Source: Amaricoccus sp. (lineage in GTDB: Bacteria; Pseudomonadota; Alphaproteobacteria; Rhodobacterales; Rhodobacteraceae). Taken from it: DNA of 47,343 nucleotides. The notes under the pieces were generated by a model. It was not told where the DNA came from and made no database searches. It saw nothing but the letters and a program-made list of their open reading frames with translations. Within the stretch, counting starts at the first letter, position 1, and each line of letters starts with the position of its first letter. The translations under genes were made by a program, and so were the position numbers. Below are positions 16,292 to 24,639 of this stretch, piece after piece. Location: positions 1 to 47,343 of the forward strand of contig NZ_JAGOMQ010000032.1 in NCBI RefSeq assembly GCF_017993425.1. Reading direction: 5' to 3'.

Positions 16292-16687
16292 TCAGCGGAA
16301 GCGGCCGCCCTTCTCGATCACCTCGATCTGGTAGCCGTCCGGGTCGGCGATGAAGAAGAACCGCGCCACCCGCCTGCCGTCGTTCTGGAAGTCGACGATC
16401 TTGCGGGGCGCGAGGCCGGCCGCGGTCATCCGGGCGTGCTCGGCGTCGACGTCGTCGACGACGACCGCGAGATGGCCGTAGCCGTCGCCGAGCGCATAGG
16501 GCTCGGTGCGGCCCTTGTTCACCGTCAGCTCGACCTCGAAGTCGGCCTCGGGATTCGACATGTAGACGAGGGTGAAGGTCTCGAAGTCGATCCGGTCGGC
16601 GACCGCGAGCCCGAAGGCCTGCGCGTAGAAGTCGGTCGACCGCGCCTCGTCGAGCACGCGGATCATAGAATGCACGGCCTTCGCCAT
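16292..16687 (-). CDS. gloA: Glyoxalase I-like VOC protein (lactoylglutathione lyase family)
   Basis: The 131-residue protein is a single VOC unit pair. Candidate metal ligands are His6 in VHSMIRV, Glu around EVELTVN, His in GYGHLAVVVDD and Glu in GYQIEVIEKG, the set used by glyoxalase I. Such an enzyme isomerises the methylglyoxal-glutathione hemithioacetal to S-lactoylglutathione in the cytosol. The length and motif order suit GloA, though other VOC enzymes look alike. It is 50 nt downstream of a gap that separates it from the ribbon-helix-helix gene and lies just beyond the start of the Tat-subunit operon on the same strand. Confidence 0.8.
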   Translation of the reverse strand: MAKAVHSMIRVLDEARSTDFYAQAFGLAVADRIDFETFTLVYMSNPEADFEVELTVNKGRTEPYALGDGYGHLAVVVDDVDAEHARMTAAGLAPRKIVDFQNDGRRVARFFFIADPDGYQIEVIEKGGRFR

Positions 16688-16781
16688 GCCGCCCTCCCTT
16701 TTTTCCGCGGCCTCGGCGGGGCCGCCTGCGGGAGAGGATAGCGGTCGCCCGGACGGGCCCGGGTGGTATTCCCCTACTACG

Positions 16782-17066
16782 TCACTCGGCGGCGAGCGCC
16801 ACGGGCCCCTGCTGCGTCAGCCAGACGAGGCAGGAGCAGCGCAGCACCGAGGTGAAGTTGCGGGCCTCGCCGTGCAGGAGCAGCACCTCGTCGTGAAGCC
16901 GCGAGATGAAGGCCGGGGTGGAGACGCCCTCGCCGGCGGCGATCTGGTCGAGGATCTCCCAGAACGCGGCCTCGAGCCGGACGCTGGTGCTCTGGCCGTT
17001 CAGGCGCAGGCTGCGGGTCTCGGGCTGGTAGCGGCCGGGATCCTGCCCGGCGTAGATGCGGCACAT
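16782..17066 (-). CDS. Ribbon-helix-helix domain protein (RHH_4 type)
   Basis: The 94-residue protein has RSLRLNGQSTSVRLEAAFW, a beta strand then helix typical of the alphaproteobacterial RHH_4 family, and a GVSTPAFISRLHDEV second helix. The N-terminal CRIYAGQDPxxY is also a hallmark of this family. It is a probable small DNA-binding regulator, or a structural homologue, with no known target. It lies between the glyoxalase gene and the ABC transporter on the same strand, about 90 nt from each. Confidence 0.8.
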   Translation of the reverse strand: MCRIYAGQDPGRYQPETRSLRLNGQSTSVRLEAAFWEILDQIAAGEGVSTPAFISRLHDEVLLLHGEARNFTSVLRCSCLVWLTQQGPVALAAE

Positions 17067-17153
17067 CGGTTCCTCCGGGACGTTTCTTCTGACGGGCCAG
17101 TGTCGCGCAGGACCCGGTCCCGCGCAATCGTACCTGTGGCGGACCAGCGCGCG

Positions 17154-17885
17154 TCAGGCGACGCGGCGCAGGAACGCCTGAAGGCGCGGATCGCGCGGCG
17201 TCTCGAAGATGGCGGCCGGCGGGCCCTGCTCGACGATGCGGCCGCCGTCCATGAAGAGGACGCGGTCGGCGATCTCGCGGGCGAACTGCATCTCGTGGGT
17301 GACGATCAGCATGGTCTGCCGGCGCCCGGCGACGCGCAGGAGGAGCGCGAGGACCTCGCCCACCCATTCCGGGTCGAGGGCCGAGGTCGGCTCGTCGACG
17401 AGCATCAGGTCGGCGTGGAGCGCCATCGCCCGGCCGATGCCGATGCGCTGCTGCTGGCCGCCGGAGAGCGCCGCCGGCCAGGCGTCGCCGCGGTCGGCGA
17501 GGCCGATCTCGGCGAGGATCGCGTCGGCGCGCGCATCCGCCTCGGCCTGCGCCATGCCTTTCATCACGGTCAGCGCCTCGGTGATGTTCTGCCGCGCCGT
17601 GCGGTTGGCGAAGAGCGCATAGTTCTGGAAGACGAAGGCGGTGCGTCGGCGCAGCGCGAGGATGTCGCGGCGGCTGGCGCGGGCGGCGTCGATCGTCAGG
17701 TCGCCGAGCGTGATGCGGCCGGCGTCCGGGCGGTCGAGGAAGTTCAGGCAGCGCAAGAGCGTGGACTTGCCGGTGCCGGAGGGGCCGATGACCACGATGC
17801 GCTCGCCCGGCGCGATCTCGAGGTCGATCCCGTCGAGCACCGTGCGGTCGCCGAAACGCTTGGTCAGCCCCTCGACGCGGATCAT
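17154..17885 (-). CDS. Polar amino acid ABC transporter, ATP-binding protein
   Basis: The 243-residue ATPase has Walker A GPSGTGKST (34-42), a Q-loop FVFQNYALF, the signature LSGGQQQR, Walker B LMLVDEP and the H-loop VTHEMQFAREIAD typical of the HisP/GlnQ family. It powers uptake through the adjacent permease. Its ATG overlaps the permease stop by 4 nt (ATGA), so the two are translated together. The transporter order is binding protein, permease, ATPase. The substrate is best guessed from the binding protein. Confidence 0.93.
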   Translation of the reverse strand: MIRVEGLTKRFGDRTVLDGIDLEIAPGERIVVIGPSGTGKSTLLRCLNFLDRPDAGRITLGDLTIDAARASRRDILALRRRTAFVFQNYALFANRTARQNITEALTVMKGMAQAEADARADAILAEIGLADRGDAWPAALSGGQQQRIGIGRAMALHADLMLVDEPTSALDPEWVGEVLALLLRVAGRRQTMLIVTHEMQFAREIADRVLFMDGGRIVEQGPPAAIFETPRDPRLQAFLRRVA

Positions 17886-18553
17886 CGCGCGAAGGCCCGG
17901 CCGAGGCGGCGCTCCATCCGGCGCTGCACGACGGAGAGCGCCTCGACGATCGCCCAGTAGATCAGCGCCACGACGAGGAACGCCTCCAGGTAGCGGAAGC
18001 TGCCGGCCGCCTCCTTCTGCGCCGCGCCCATCATCTCGGTGACGCCGAGGGTGAAGGCGAGCGACGTGCTCTTGATCATGTCGATGAAGTAGTTGAGCAG
18101 CGTCGGCGCCGCGACGCGGGCGGCTTGCGGCAGGATGATCCGGCGCATCAGCTGGATCTGGGTCATCCCGACCGAGGCGCCCGCCTCCCACTGGCTGCGG
18201 TCGATGCCGAGGATCGCGCCGCGGATGCTCTCCGCCATGTAGGCGGCGAAGTGCAGCGTAAGCCCGGTCACGGCGGCGGTGACCCCGTCGATGGCGCGGA
18301 AGGCGGCCACCACCTGCGGCAGGCCGTAGTAGAAGAGGAAGAGCTGGACGAGGAGCGGCGTGCCGCGGAAGAAGCTGATGAAGACCGCGACGAGCCGGTC
18401 CGCCACGGGCACCTTCAGCACCCGGATCACCGCCAGAGCCGCGGCGAGGACGAGCGCGATCGCCATGGAGACGACAGCCATCCCGAGCGTGAGCGGCACG
18501 TAGCGAAGTATGACCGGCACGAGGCCGGCCATGTATTCGAGATCGACGATCAT
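17882..18553 (-). CDS. Polar amino acid ABC transporter, permease
   Basis: The 223-residue inner-membrane protein has about five hydrophobic helices and the HisM/GlnP family EAA loop, seen as EAGASVGMTQIQLMRRIILP. The FRGTPLLVQLFLFYYGLP segment is also typical. The start at 18553 (MIVDLEY) is chosen because the longer frame begins with a basic, non-membrane stretch overlapping the intergenic gap. As a single permease it probably works as a homodimer. The binding protein gene ends 20 nt upstream. Confidence 0.92.
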   Translation of the reverse strand: MIVDLEYMAGLVPVILRYVPLTLGMAVVSMAIALVLAAALAVIRVLKVPVADRLVAVFISFFRGTPLLVQLFLFYYGLPQVVAAFRAIDGVTAAVTGLTLHFAAYMAESIRGAILGIDRSQWEAGASVGMTQIQLMRRIILPQAARVAAPTLLNYFIDMIKSTSLAFTLGVTEMMGAAQKEAAGSFRYLEAFLVVALIYWAIVEALSVVQRRMERRLGRAFAR

Positions 18554-18573
18554 GGCGTCAGGTGGGCATCGCG

Positions 18574-19323
18574 TCAGGAGGCGGGGACGGTCACGTCGGC
18601 GCCAAGCCACTTCTCCGAGATCTCGCGGAGCTTGCCCTTCTCCTTCAGCGTGGTGATGGCGGCGTCGACGCGGTCGCGCATGGCGCGGCCGGCCTCGTCG
18701 TTGCGGAAGGGGAGCGCGTTGCGGATCTCGGAGAACGGCGGGCCGGCGAGCTGGAGCGGCAGCGGCGACTCGGCGATCACCTGCGCCGAGGAGACGCGGT
18801 CCATGACGAAGGCGTCGACGCGGCCGAGCGCGGTGTCCTGCTCGATGTTGCTCTCGTAGGTCTTGATGGTGATCTCGGAGGCGAAGGGCAGCTCGCGCAG
18901 CAGCTGCTCGAAGTTGGAGCCGAGGTTGACGGCGACAATCTTGCCGCGCAGGTCCTCGACCCCCTTGATCGCGTCGTTGCCCTTGCGCACCACCACCTGC
19001 GCGCCGTCGTAGACGTAAGGCTGGGTGAAGACGAACCTCGCCTCGCGCTCGGGGGTGACGGTGATCTGGTTCGCCACCGTGTCGATGCGCCCGGCCTCCA
19101 GCGCGCCGATCAGGCCGGAGAACGCCATCGTGCCGAAGCTGACGGTGTCGCCGGTCTCCGCGGCGACCGCGTTCATGAAGTCGACCTCGAAGCCCTGCAG
19201 CTTGTCCTGCTTGACGAAGGTGAAGGGGAAGTAGCCGCCCGACATGCCGACCCGGATGTCTTCGGCAAGCGCCGGAGCGGCGACGGCGGCCCAGACGAGG
19301 ACGGCGGTGACGAGGCGCTTCAT
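18574..19323 (-). CDS. Polar amino acid ABC transporter, periplasmic substrate-binding protein (cystine-like)
   Basis: The 249-residue protein has a cleavable signal peptide (cut after APALA) and the SBP_bac_3 fold: GGYFPFTF, GFEVDFMNAVA, the NQITVTPEREARFVFTQPY motif, and YDGAQVVVRKG. The wording around NQ-x-TPER and the SGAQ-like YDGAQ is most like cystine-binding FliY/TcyJ-type proteins, so cystine or another polar amino acid is the likely cargo. It is first in the three-gene operon. The substrate is inference from motif similarity. Confidence 0.88.
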   Translation of the reverse strand: MKRLVTAVLVWAAVAAPALAEDIRVGMSGGYFPFTFVKQDKLQGFEVDFMNAVAAETGDTVSFGTMAFSGLIGALEAGRIDTVANQITVTPEREARFVFTQPYVYDGAQVVVRKGNDAIKGVEDLRGKIVAVNLGSNFEQLLRELPFASEITIKTYESNIEQDTALGRVDAFVMDRVSSAQVIAESPLPLQLAGPPFSEIRNALPFRNDEAGRAMRDRVDAAITTLKEKGKLREISEKWLGADVTVPAS

Positions 19324-19415
19324 GGCGCGGCTCCCTTCTGGTGATCGGACCCCGTACCTAGCACGCCCCGGCCGCGTTGCGAGGCCCTGTTCAGGACCCG
19401 GCCGCCCGCAGCCCG

Positions 19416-19880
19416 TCAGGCTTCGGCGGGCGCCCAGTTCAGGAAGAGGCCGATGTCGCCCGGGATGCCGCCGGGGAAGTTGATCACCATGGCCTTCAGC
19501 CGATATCCCTGCGGCTTCGCGAGCTGCTCGTAGCGCTCGAAGAATTCCAGCGCCTTGCCCTGGAGCGTCGTCGGCCAGCGGGGGTCGTTGCTGTTGATCG
19601 CCCGCCCGCCGTCGGTGCAGAGCACGGACGGGAAGGAATAGACCATCGCCTCGAACTTGCCGTCGCGGACCGCGATGCCGATGAGGCGGCGGACCATGGC
19701 GATCTCGTCCTCGCTGACGTGCTTCGACAGGAAGTCGTGGGCGAAGTCCGCGCGCTTCTTCTCCTCCGCCTCGTGGACCTTCCGGTCCTGGTCCATCCGC
19801 TCCATCTCCTTCTGGAGGATGGACATCCTCAGCGCCTCCGCCGACTGCGGCAGCTGGTTGGGATCGATCTTATCGCTCAT
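19416..19880 (-). CDS. Conserved hypothetical cytosolic protein
   Basis: The 154-residue protein has a charged, probably coiled-coil segment (residues 15-50, ILQKEMERMDQDRKVHEAEE) followed by a compact domain with GIAVRDGKFEAMVYSFPS, CTDGGRAINSND and a C-terminal NFPGGIPGDIGLFLNW. No signal peptide or membrane helix. Strong G/C third positions and good codon bias support a real gene. I do not recognise the function. It stands between the ABC transporter and tRNA-Tyr. Confidence 0.8.
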   Translation of the reverse strand: MSDKIDPNQLPQSAEALRMSILQKEMERMDQDRKVHEAEEKKRADFAHDFLSKHVSEDEIAMVRRLIGIAVRDGKFEAMVYSFPSVLCTDGGRAINSNDPRWPTTLQGKALEFFERYEQLAKPQGYRLKAMVINFPGGIPGDIGLFLNWAPAEA

Positions 19881-19922
19881 CGCGACAACCTCCGGAGATG
19901 GTCTCGGAATGCGGGGGTTAGG

Positions 19923-20008
19923 TGGTGGAGGGGGCTGGATTCGAACCAGCGTAGGGTTGCCCCGACGGATTTACAGTCCGTTGCATTTGACCGCTCTGCC
20001 ACCCCTCC
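19923..20008 (-). tRNA. tRNA-Tyr (anticodon GUA)
   Basis: On the minus strand the gene starts GGAGGGG and ends CCCCTCC-A-CCA, with CCA encoded. The anticodon loop CTGTAAA gives GUA. It has the long variable arm of class II tRNAs and a GGTTCGAATCC T-loop. Total length is 86 nt including CCA. The lower-G+C genes and integrase fragment lie on its 5' side. Confidence 0.96.
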
Positions 20009-20086
20009 CGAGGTCAGCGAGCGCTCATTATGCCCTAGAAGCCGAGGGGTCAACACGGCAAAACGCTCCCCCTACCAGGGAAAAGC

Positions 20087-20452
20087 TTACCTGCAGAGGT
20101 AGGCATAGAGATTGTTGAACGCTGGGTTCTTAACCGGGATCGCCATGAACCTGTCTTCAGGTGGCAGCTCCGGCATCTCGACGATCTTGGACGACCAGTC
20201 CGATTCCAGGACGCCGCGCTCGATCTCCAGCAGATCCTGCCCACAGTGCGCGATGACGAGCATGTGCGTCGCAAGCTGACCTTGTTCCGTGGCTGCGATC
20301 TTCCTGATCCACGCGGAGGAGTTGCCACGGCCCACGTCTACGGAAGACGTATCCAATTCGAATCCCATTCCGCCGAGGTCGACCCACTCCTCCGCGCAGG
20401 CCAGTCCCGCGCCAGAGATCAGCGCCGCCGCGATCAAGACGCATCGCTTCAT
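20087..20452 (-). CDS. Small exported protein, surface-adhesin-E-like
   Basis: The 121-residue protein has a signal peptide (MKRCVLIAAALISGAGLACA) and a mature part with EEWVDLG, a D-x-S pair (ELDTSSVDVG), SAWIRK and a late HCGQ and YLCR cysteine pair. This layout resembles the small Adhesin_E/PF16747-type secreted domain, but the match is weak. Base composition is clearly less GC-rich than the window average. Its ATG overlaps the stop of the upstream serine-protease-like gene by 4 nt. Confidence 0.65.
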   Translation of the reverse strand: MKRCVLIAAALISGAGLACAEEWVDLGGMGFELDTSSVDVGRGNSSAWIRKIAATEQGQLATHMLVIAHCGQDLLEIERGVLESDWSSKIVEMPELPPEDRFMAIPVKNPAFNNLYAYLCR

Positions 20453-21234
20453 TGTCCGTCCCCAAGCAACCGCGAGGCGTCTGGGACGCCGTGCGCGGCC
20501 GCGACAGTTCGGATGCAATCGAAAAGCGCCGACCGCTGGCCGGAGAAGATCGCGCAGCGATAGTTGAGGTCCCCGGCGAATGCCTCATAGTCTTGGCGTG
20601 ACATCCCGAGTTCCTCGGCGAGACGAAGGGCGCTCTCCTCGCGATCCACCATGTCTCGCCCGGTCAGGCGGTAGGCCCGCAACTGCTCGTCATCGAGGAT
20701 CTCCATCTCCCTCGGGTCGATGCTGAACATGTCCTCAGCCAGGCGCGCCGGGACGTTCATCTCTGCAAGGTAGTCCCGAGATTCCTGCTCGATGTGGCGC
20801 AGCGCCTCGCCGATGTCCCGTCCGGGAGGCACCAAGAAATATGGTCGATGGATACCGACGCGCCCCTTGGGAATGCGGTCTGCACCGGCCGCCAGGATAA
20901 AGACGCAGGCGCTTAGACACTCCGCGCCTGGTGGGACAATGACCGTGATGCCGAGAGCACGAACCATCCGCCCGATGCTCAGCGCGCTCTCGACGTCGCC
21001 ACCGGGTGAGTCAAGCATGAGCATTCGGACGTTGGTGGCTTCTGCGAGGGCTCGCGCTCCCGCAAGTGCCTCGACGTCGCGAGCGGTGATTTCGCCGGAT
21101 AGCTGCGCCACAAAGCTCCGCCCGAGCGCGGGATCATCAACGCTGCCGGCGATGATCTCGGCGCTGGCGGCGATCGAGGACAGCGCCATGCCTGCCATTG
21201 CGCAAACAATTTTCCCGCACCCCGTCATCCGCAT
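20449..21234 (-). CDS. Periplasmic ClpP/SppA-fold serine protease-like protein
   Basis: The 261-residue protein has an N-terminal signal (CAMAGMALSSIAASA) and a ClpP/crotonase core: MLDSPGGDVESALSIGRMV, the nucleophile region GAECLSACVFILAAGADR (Ser in LSAC) and GIHRPYF with the partner His. These are features of the COG3904-like periplasmic group that degrades or processes short peptides. The C-terminal part holds a Cys pair (YRCAIF, DCIRTV). The two genes 20087-21234 share lower G+C and an overlapping junction, suggesting acquisition together. Confidence 0.75.
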   Translation of the reverse strand: MRMTGCGKIVCAMAGMALSSIAASAEIIAGSVDDPALGRSFVAQLSGEITARDVEALAGARALAEATNVRMLMLDSPGGDVESALSIGRMVRALGITVIVPPGAECLSACVFILAAGADRIPKGRVGIHRPYFLVPPGRDIGEALRHIEQESRDYLAEMNVPARLAEDMFSIDPREMEILDDEQLRAYRLTGRDMVDREESALRLAEELGMSRQDYEAFAGDLNYRCAIFSGQRSALFDCIRTVAAAHGVPDASRLLGDGQ

Positions 21235-21623
21235 CAGTCCTTGTGCTGACGGCTGACCAATCAGGAGAGACGTTCACACAATTGTCGGGATGCGGGAAGC
21301 TCAATCCCGTTAGTCCCCTGTTCACGTCTTTCCGGGCATCCGAACGCCCCGCGAGACCGGGTTACGGGGGATGTCCAGGGTGCGGCCAGCATCGTTGAGG
21401 ATGGCCTTCAGCACCCGAAGGCAGCCATTGGCGCTGTAGCGGCCCGACGTCCTTGTCAGGCTTTCGGGGAGCTCCCGACACGTGCGGGGCGTTATCTCAT
21501 CCCAGTGCAGATCGAGCAGCCCCTTCAGATGCACGTGGCGCGTTCGTCGGGAGGGCGCGATGGCCCGCGGTCGCGCGGGCGGGCGGGGCGTGGTAAGGGG
21601 CGGGAATCGAGACGGAGGCGGAC
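21235..21623. other. Intergenic region with integrase remnant
   Basis: The left 90 bp show no gene. The rest holds the integrase fragment listed separately and the leader of pyrC. In the pyrC frame a TAA occurs at 21594-21596. Confidence 0.5.
21322..21534 (-). pseudogene. Tyrosine recombinase (phage integrase) fragment, core-binding domain
   Basis: A 70-residue open stretch reads [21 protein letters not shown], then [23 protein letters not shown] and IPRNPVSRGVRMPGKT before a stop. This is the SAM-like core-binding domain that precedes the catalytic domain in many phage integrases (pattern ITxxxVRxLHxxLT...ANRxLRxLRAVxNxA...NPV). The N-terminal arm-binding region and the entire catalytic domain are absent, so it is a decayed gene. 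It marks a former integration next to the low-G+C genes and tRNA-Tyr. Confidence 0.65.
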
Positions 21624-22658
21624 CTGACCGAGACGCTGACCCTGCGCCGGCCCGACGACTGGCACCTGCACCTGCGCGACGGGGCGATGCTCGCGGGCGT
21701 GCTGCCCGCGAGCCGCGACTTCGCGCGCGCCATCATCATGCCAAACCTCGTGCCACCGGTGATGACGGCGCGGGACGCCGCCGCCTATCGGGCGCGGATC
21801 CTCGCGGCGCTGCCGGAGGGGCAGGACTTCACGCCGCTGATGACCCTCTACCTGACCGAGGGGACCGACCCGGAGGACGTGGCGGCGGCGGCGCGGGACG
21901 GGCTGGTGACGGCGGTGAAGCTCTATCCCGCTGGCGCGACGACGAATTCCGCGAGCGGGGTGCGCGACCTCGACCGGGTGATGCCGGTGCTGGAGCGCAT
22001 GGCGGAGGTCGGGCTGCCGCTCTGCGTGCATGGCGAGGTCACCGATCCGGCCGTCGATATCTTCGACCGCGAGGCGGTGTTCGTCGAGCGGGTGCTCGAT
22101 CCGCTGCGGCGGCGGCTGCCGGAGCTGCGGGTGGTGATGGAGCATGTCACCACCCGGGACGGCGTCGACTATGTGGCCGGCGCGGGGCGAGGGCTTGCCG
22201 CGACGCTGACGGTGCATCACCTGATTCTCAACCGGAATCAGATGCTTGTCGGCGGGATGCGGCCGCATTTCTACTGCCTGCCGATCCTGAAGCGCGAGGT
22301 TCACCGGCTGGCGCTGCGGGCGGCGGCGGTCTCCGGCGACCCGCGGTTCTTCCTCGGGACCGACAGCGCGCCGCATCCGCGGCACGCCAAGGAGGCGGAG
22401 TGCTGCGCGGCGGGGGTGTTCTCGGCGCCGGTGGCGCTCGGGTGGCTGGCGCAGGTCTTCGAGGAGGAAGGCGCGCTCGGGCGGCTGGAGGGGTTCGCCA
22501 GCCTGCACGGGCCGGCGTTCTACGGGCTGGCGGCGAACGAGGGAACGGTGACGCTCGAGCGGGTCGAGGCTCCTGTCCCGGAGGTGGTCGAGACCGGCGC
22601 CGGGGCGGTGCGGGTGTTCGACCCGGGGTCGCCGCCGCGCTGGCGGGTGCGGGCGTGA
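21624..22658 (+). CDS. pyrC: Dihydroorotase, apparently CTG-started
   Basis: The 344-residue cytosolic enzyme cyclises N-carbamoyl-aspartate to dihydroorotate. The metal motif [10 protein letters not shown] lies at residues 12-21, MPNLVPPV follows, the carboxylated-Lys region [14 protein letters not shown] and the HGEVTD, MEHVTT and [13 protein letters not shown] motifs are all present. No ATG, GTG or TTG exists between the in-frame TAA (21594) and the ATG at 21687, which would delete the HxH metal site. CTG at 21624 is preceded by GGAGGCGGAC (GGAGG at 21614-21618) and gives [13 protein letters not shown], close to the usual N-terminus. It overlaps the next gene by 4 nt. Confidence 0.9.
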   Translation: MTETLTLRRPDDWHLHLRDGAMLAGVLPASRDFARAIIMPNLVPPVMTARDAAAYRARILAALPEGQDFTPLMTLYLTEGTDPEDVAAAARDGLVTAVKLYPAGATTNSASGVRDLDRVMPVLERMAEVGLPLCVHGEVTDPAVDIFDREAVFVERVLDPLRRRLPELRVVMEHVTTRDGVDYVAGAGRGLAATLTVHHLILNRNQMLVGGMRPHFYCLPILKREVHRLALRAAAVSGDPRFFLGTDSAPHPRHAKEAECCAAGVFSAPVALGWLAQVFEEEGALGRLEGFASLHGPAFYGLAANEGTVTLERVEAPVPEVVETGAGAVRVFDPGSPPRWRVRA

Positions 22659-22981
22659 GCGTACTGGTCTATGTGGCGGCGGCGATTGCGGAAATCGCCG
22701 GGTGCTTCGCGTTCTGGGCCTGGCTGCGGCTCGACCGTTCGGCGTGGATCCTCGTGCCCGGGATGGCGGCGCTGGCGGTTTTCGCCTGGCTGCTGACGCT
22801 ATCGCCGGTCGATGCGGCGGGGCGGGCCTATGCGGCCTATGGCGGGATCTACATCGCCTGCGCGCTCCTGTGGCTCTGGCGGGTCGAGGGGCTGCGGCCG
22901 GACCGTTGGGACCTCGCCGGCGCTGCGCTGTCGGTCTCGGGGGCGCTCATCATCCTTCTGGCCCCGCGCGGGCCTGCCTGA
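22655..22981 (+). CDS. YnfA-type small four-helix membrane protein
   Basis: The 108-residue protein has four transmembrane helices and matches the UPF0060/YnfA family: [33 protein letters not shown] and a C-terminal [10 protein letters not shown]. Length equals E. coli YnfA. Family members resemble small multidrug efflux proteins; function is unsettled. The start GTG at 22655 overlaps the pyrC stop (GTGA), giving M-SVLVY. It lies between pyrC and pyrE without an obvious metabolic link to them. Confidence 0.88.
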   Translation: MSVLVYVAAAIAEIAGCFAFWAWLRLDRSAWILVPGMAALAVFAWLLTLSPVDAAGRAYAAYGGIYIACALLWLWRVEGLRPDRWDLAGAALSVSGALIILLAPRGPA

Positions 22982-22995
22982 CAGCGGAGAGAAGA

Positions 22996-23676
22996 ATGCC
23001 GGCCTTTTCAGCTCCTTCCGACGCGGAGATCGCCCGCCTTACCGCGCGGATGCTGTGGGAGGTCGAGGCGGTGCATTTCCGCGCCGGCGAGCCGTTCCGC
23101 TTCACCTCCGGCCTCGCCTCGCCGGTCTACATCGACTGCCGCAAGCTGATCTCGTTTCCGCGCATCCGCTCGACATTGATGGATTTTTCCGTCGCCAAGC
23201 TGATGCGCGACGTCGGCTTCGAGGCCTTCGACGCGGTGGCGGGGGGCGAGACGGCGGGGATTCCGTTCGCGGCGTTCATCGCGGAGCGGATGGGGCTGCC
23301 GATGCTCTATGTGCGCAAGAAGCCGAAGGGGTTCGGGCGGAACGCGCAGATCGAGGGGTTCATGCCCGAGGGGGCAAGGGTGCTGCTGGTGGAGGACCTC
23401 GCCTCGGAGGGCGGGTCGAAACTCGTTTTCTCCCAGGCGGTTAGAGCGGCCGGCGGGGTGATGGCGCATTGCTCGGTGGTGTTCTTCTACGACATCTTCG
23501 CCGACGCGCTGCCGAAGCTGGAGGCGGACGGGCTGACGCTGCACTGGCTGGCGACGTGGCGGGACGTGCTGGCGGAGGCGCGGGCGCAGGGGCGGTTCGA
23601 TGCGGGGACGCTGGCGGCGGTGGAGGCGTTCCTCGATGCGCCGCGGGAGTGGTCGTCGGCGAACGGAGGGGCGTGA
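22996..23676 (+). CDS. pyrE: Orotate phosphoribosyltransferase
   Basis: The 226-residue enzyme converts orotate and PRPP to OMP. The phosphoribosyltransferase signature is [14 protein letters not shown], and the conserved [15 protein letters not shown] substrate segment and [12 protein letters not shown] hood are seen. This alphaproteobacterial form runs slightly longer than E. coli PyrE. GGAGAGAAGA precedes the ATG. It follows pyrC and the YnfA-type gene in one unit, supplying two steps of pyrimidine synthesis. Confidence 0.93.
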   Translation: MPAFSAPSDAEIARLTARMLWEVEAVHFRAGEPFRFTSGLASPVYIDCRKLISFPRIRSTLMDFSVAKLMRDVGFEAFDAVAGGETAGIPFAAFIAERMGLPMLYVRKKPKGFGRNAQIEGFMPEGARVLLVEDLASEGGSKLVFSQAVRAAGGVMAHCSVVFFYDIFADALPKLEADGLTLHWLATWRDVLAEARAQGRFDAGTLAAVEAFLDAPREWSSANGGA

Positions 23677-23728
23677 GGTGTTGACGCAATTGGAGAATTT
23701 GCCTGTGGCGGCGGAGGGGAGAGCGAGA

Positions 23729-24067
23729 ATGCGGCTCGGGAGCGCGACGGATGCGGCGCGGCTGGCGGCTCTGGCGGCGGTGCTTGCCGGGGCGGCGGCA
23801 GTCGGGAGCGGTGTGAGGGCAGACGAGCCCGGGTTCTCGGACTTTCCCGTGGTCGTATATTGCGAATACAAGGGCACGACGCGGGCCTATTACTTCTCTC
23901 AGCTCGCCGACGGTCAGGCGGTTTATCTTACGCTCGACCGTCAGGCGGGGGTGATCACCATCGACGGGACGCCGCAACGCGCCGGCGGGGAGCAGTCGGG
24001 GAGTTGCGCGGACAAGACGCTGGACGAGTTGCGGGGGGCCGGGCTGGCGTTCGACCTGCCGCGTTGA
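23729..24067 (+). CDS. Small exported hypothetical protein
   Basis: The 112-residue protein has a signal peptide (AALAAVLAGAAAVGSG) with likely cleavage before DEPGF. The mature part has VVVYCEYKGTTRAYYFSQL, a strand-rich pattern, and a second Cys in GSCADKTLDEL, suggesting one disulfide. GGAGGGGAGAGCGAG precedes the ATG at 23729. Not recognised. It follows pyrE by about 50 nt and may be read through from it. Confidence 0.65.
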   Translation: MRLGSATDAARLAALAAVLAGAAAVGSGVRADEPGFSDFPVVVYCEYKGTTRAYYFSQLADGQAVYLTLDRQAGVITIDGTPQRAGGEQSGSCADKTLDELRGAGLAFDLPR

Positions 24068-24639
24068 GCCGCCCGGGCGCCATATCGGCCCGGATACGGT
24101 GAACCCTTGGAACGGCGACGAAAAGCGTGGCTGGAACGCGGCTGGAATCCGGCTGGAATCCGGCTTGCCACTTTTTAACCGGCTATTGACGCCGCCCGCC
24201 GGATACGGGCTTGCGCCGCCCGAGCCCGCGCGGGGGCAACTTCGGGCGGCCCGACCTGGCGCGCTGCGTGCTGGCCTACGGGTTCATCTCGAACAACACG
24301 ACGGTGGGGGACGACTTCTTCGGAAACCGGGTAACTTACGCGATGTCGCGGGCCTCGGCCCGGATGCAGGTCGACGTCGCGAAAACCGGGACGACGTGGG
24401 AGGTCACGGAACTGACGCCGCTGCGGCGAAGCGCGCAGCCGGCGCCGGACGCGGGCCGACTTCGGGCCGTGGGGCGGCGGCGGGGGCCGAGCGCCGCCTT
24501 CTTCGGCGCCGGCTGCCCGCGCGGCGGACTATCGCCGCTTCCTTGCCCGGCCGCGCACCATTCCCCCTTGCAGGCGGCGTCAACATGCGCATACTCCCCA
24601 AACCGGTTTGAGTAGATGGTCAACGCAGAGGGCTTTCCG
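24068..24639. other. Gap between small exported protein and glgP
   Basis: The left part carries the direct repeat GGCTGGAATCC at about 24141-24165. A stretch of roughly 24240-24432 has coding-like bias (next entry). Near the right end CAAACCGGTTTG (24599-24610) is a perfect 12-bp palindrome just before glgP. The glgP promoter must lie here but no strong consensus is visible. Confidence 0.45.
24211..24615 (+). pseudogene. Possible coding remnant, unknown
   Basis: This frame can start only at TTG (24211). From about 24240 to 24432 it reads ARCVLAYGFISNNTTVGDD, FFGNRVTYAMSRASARMQV and DVAKTGTTWEVTELTPLRR with mostly G/C third positions, as in real genes of the window. The part after 24432 loses this pattern. 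There is no ribosome site or recognised domain. It may be the decayed end of a small exported protein gene or a short unknown gene. Confidence 0.3.
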
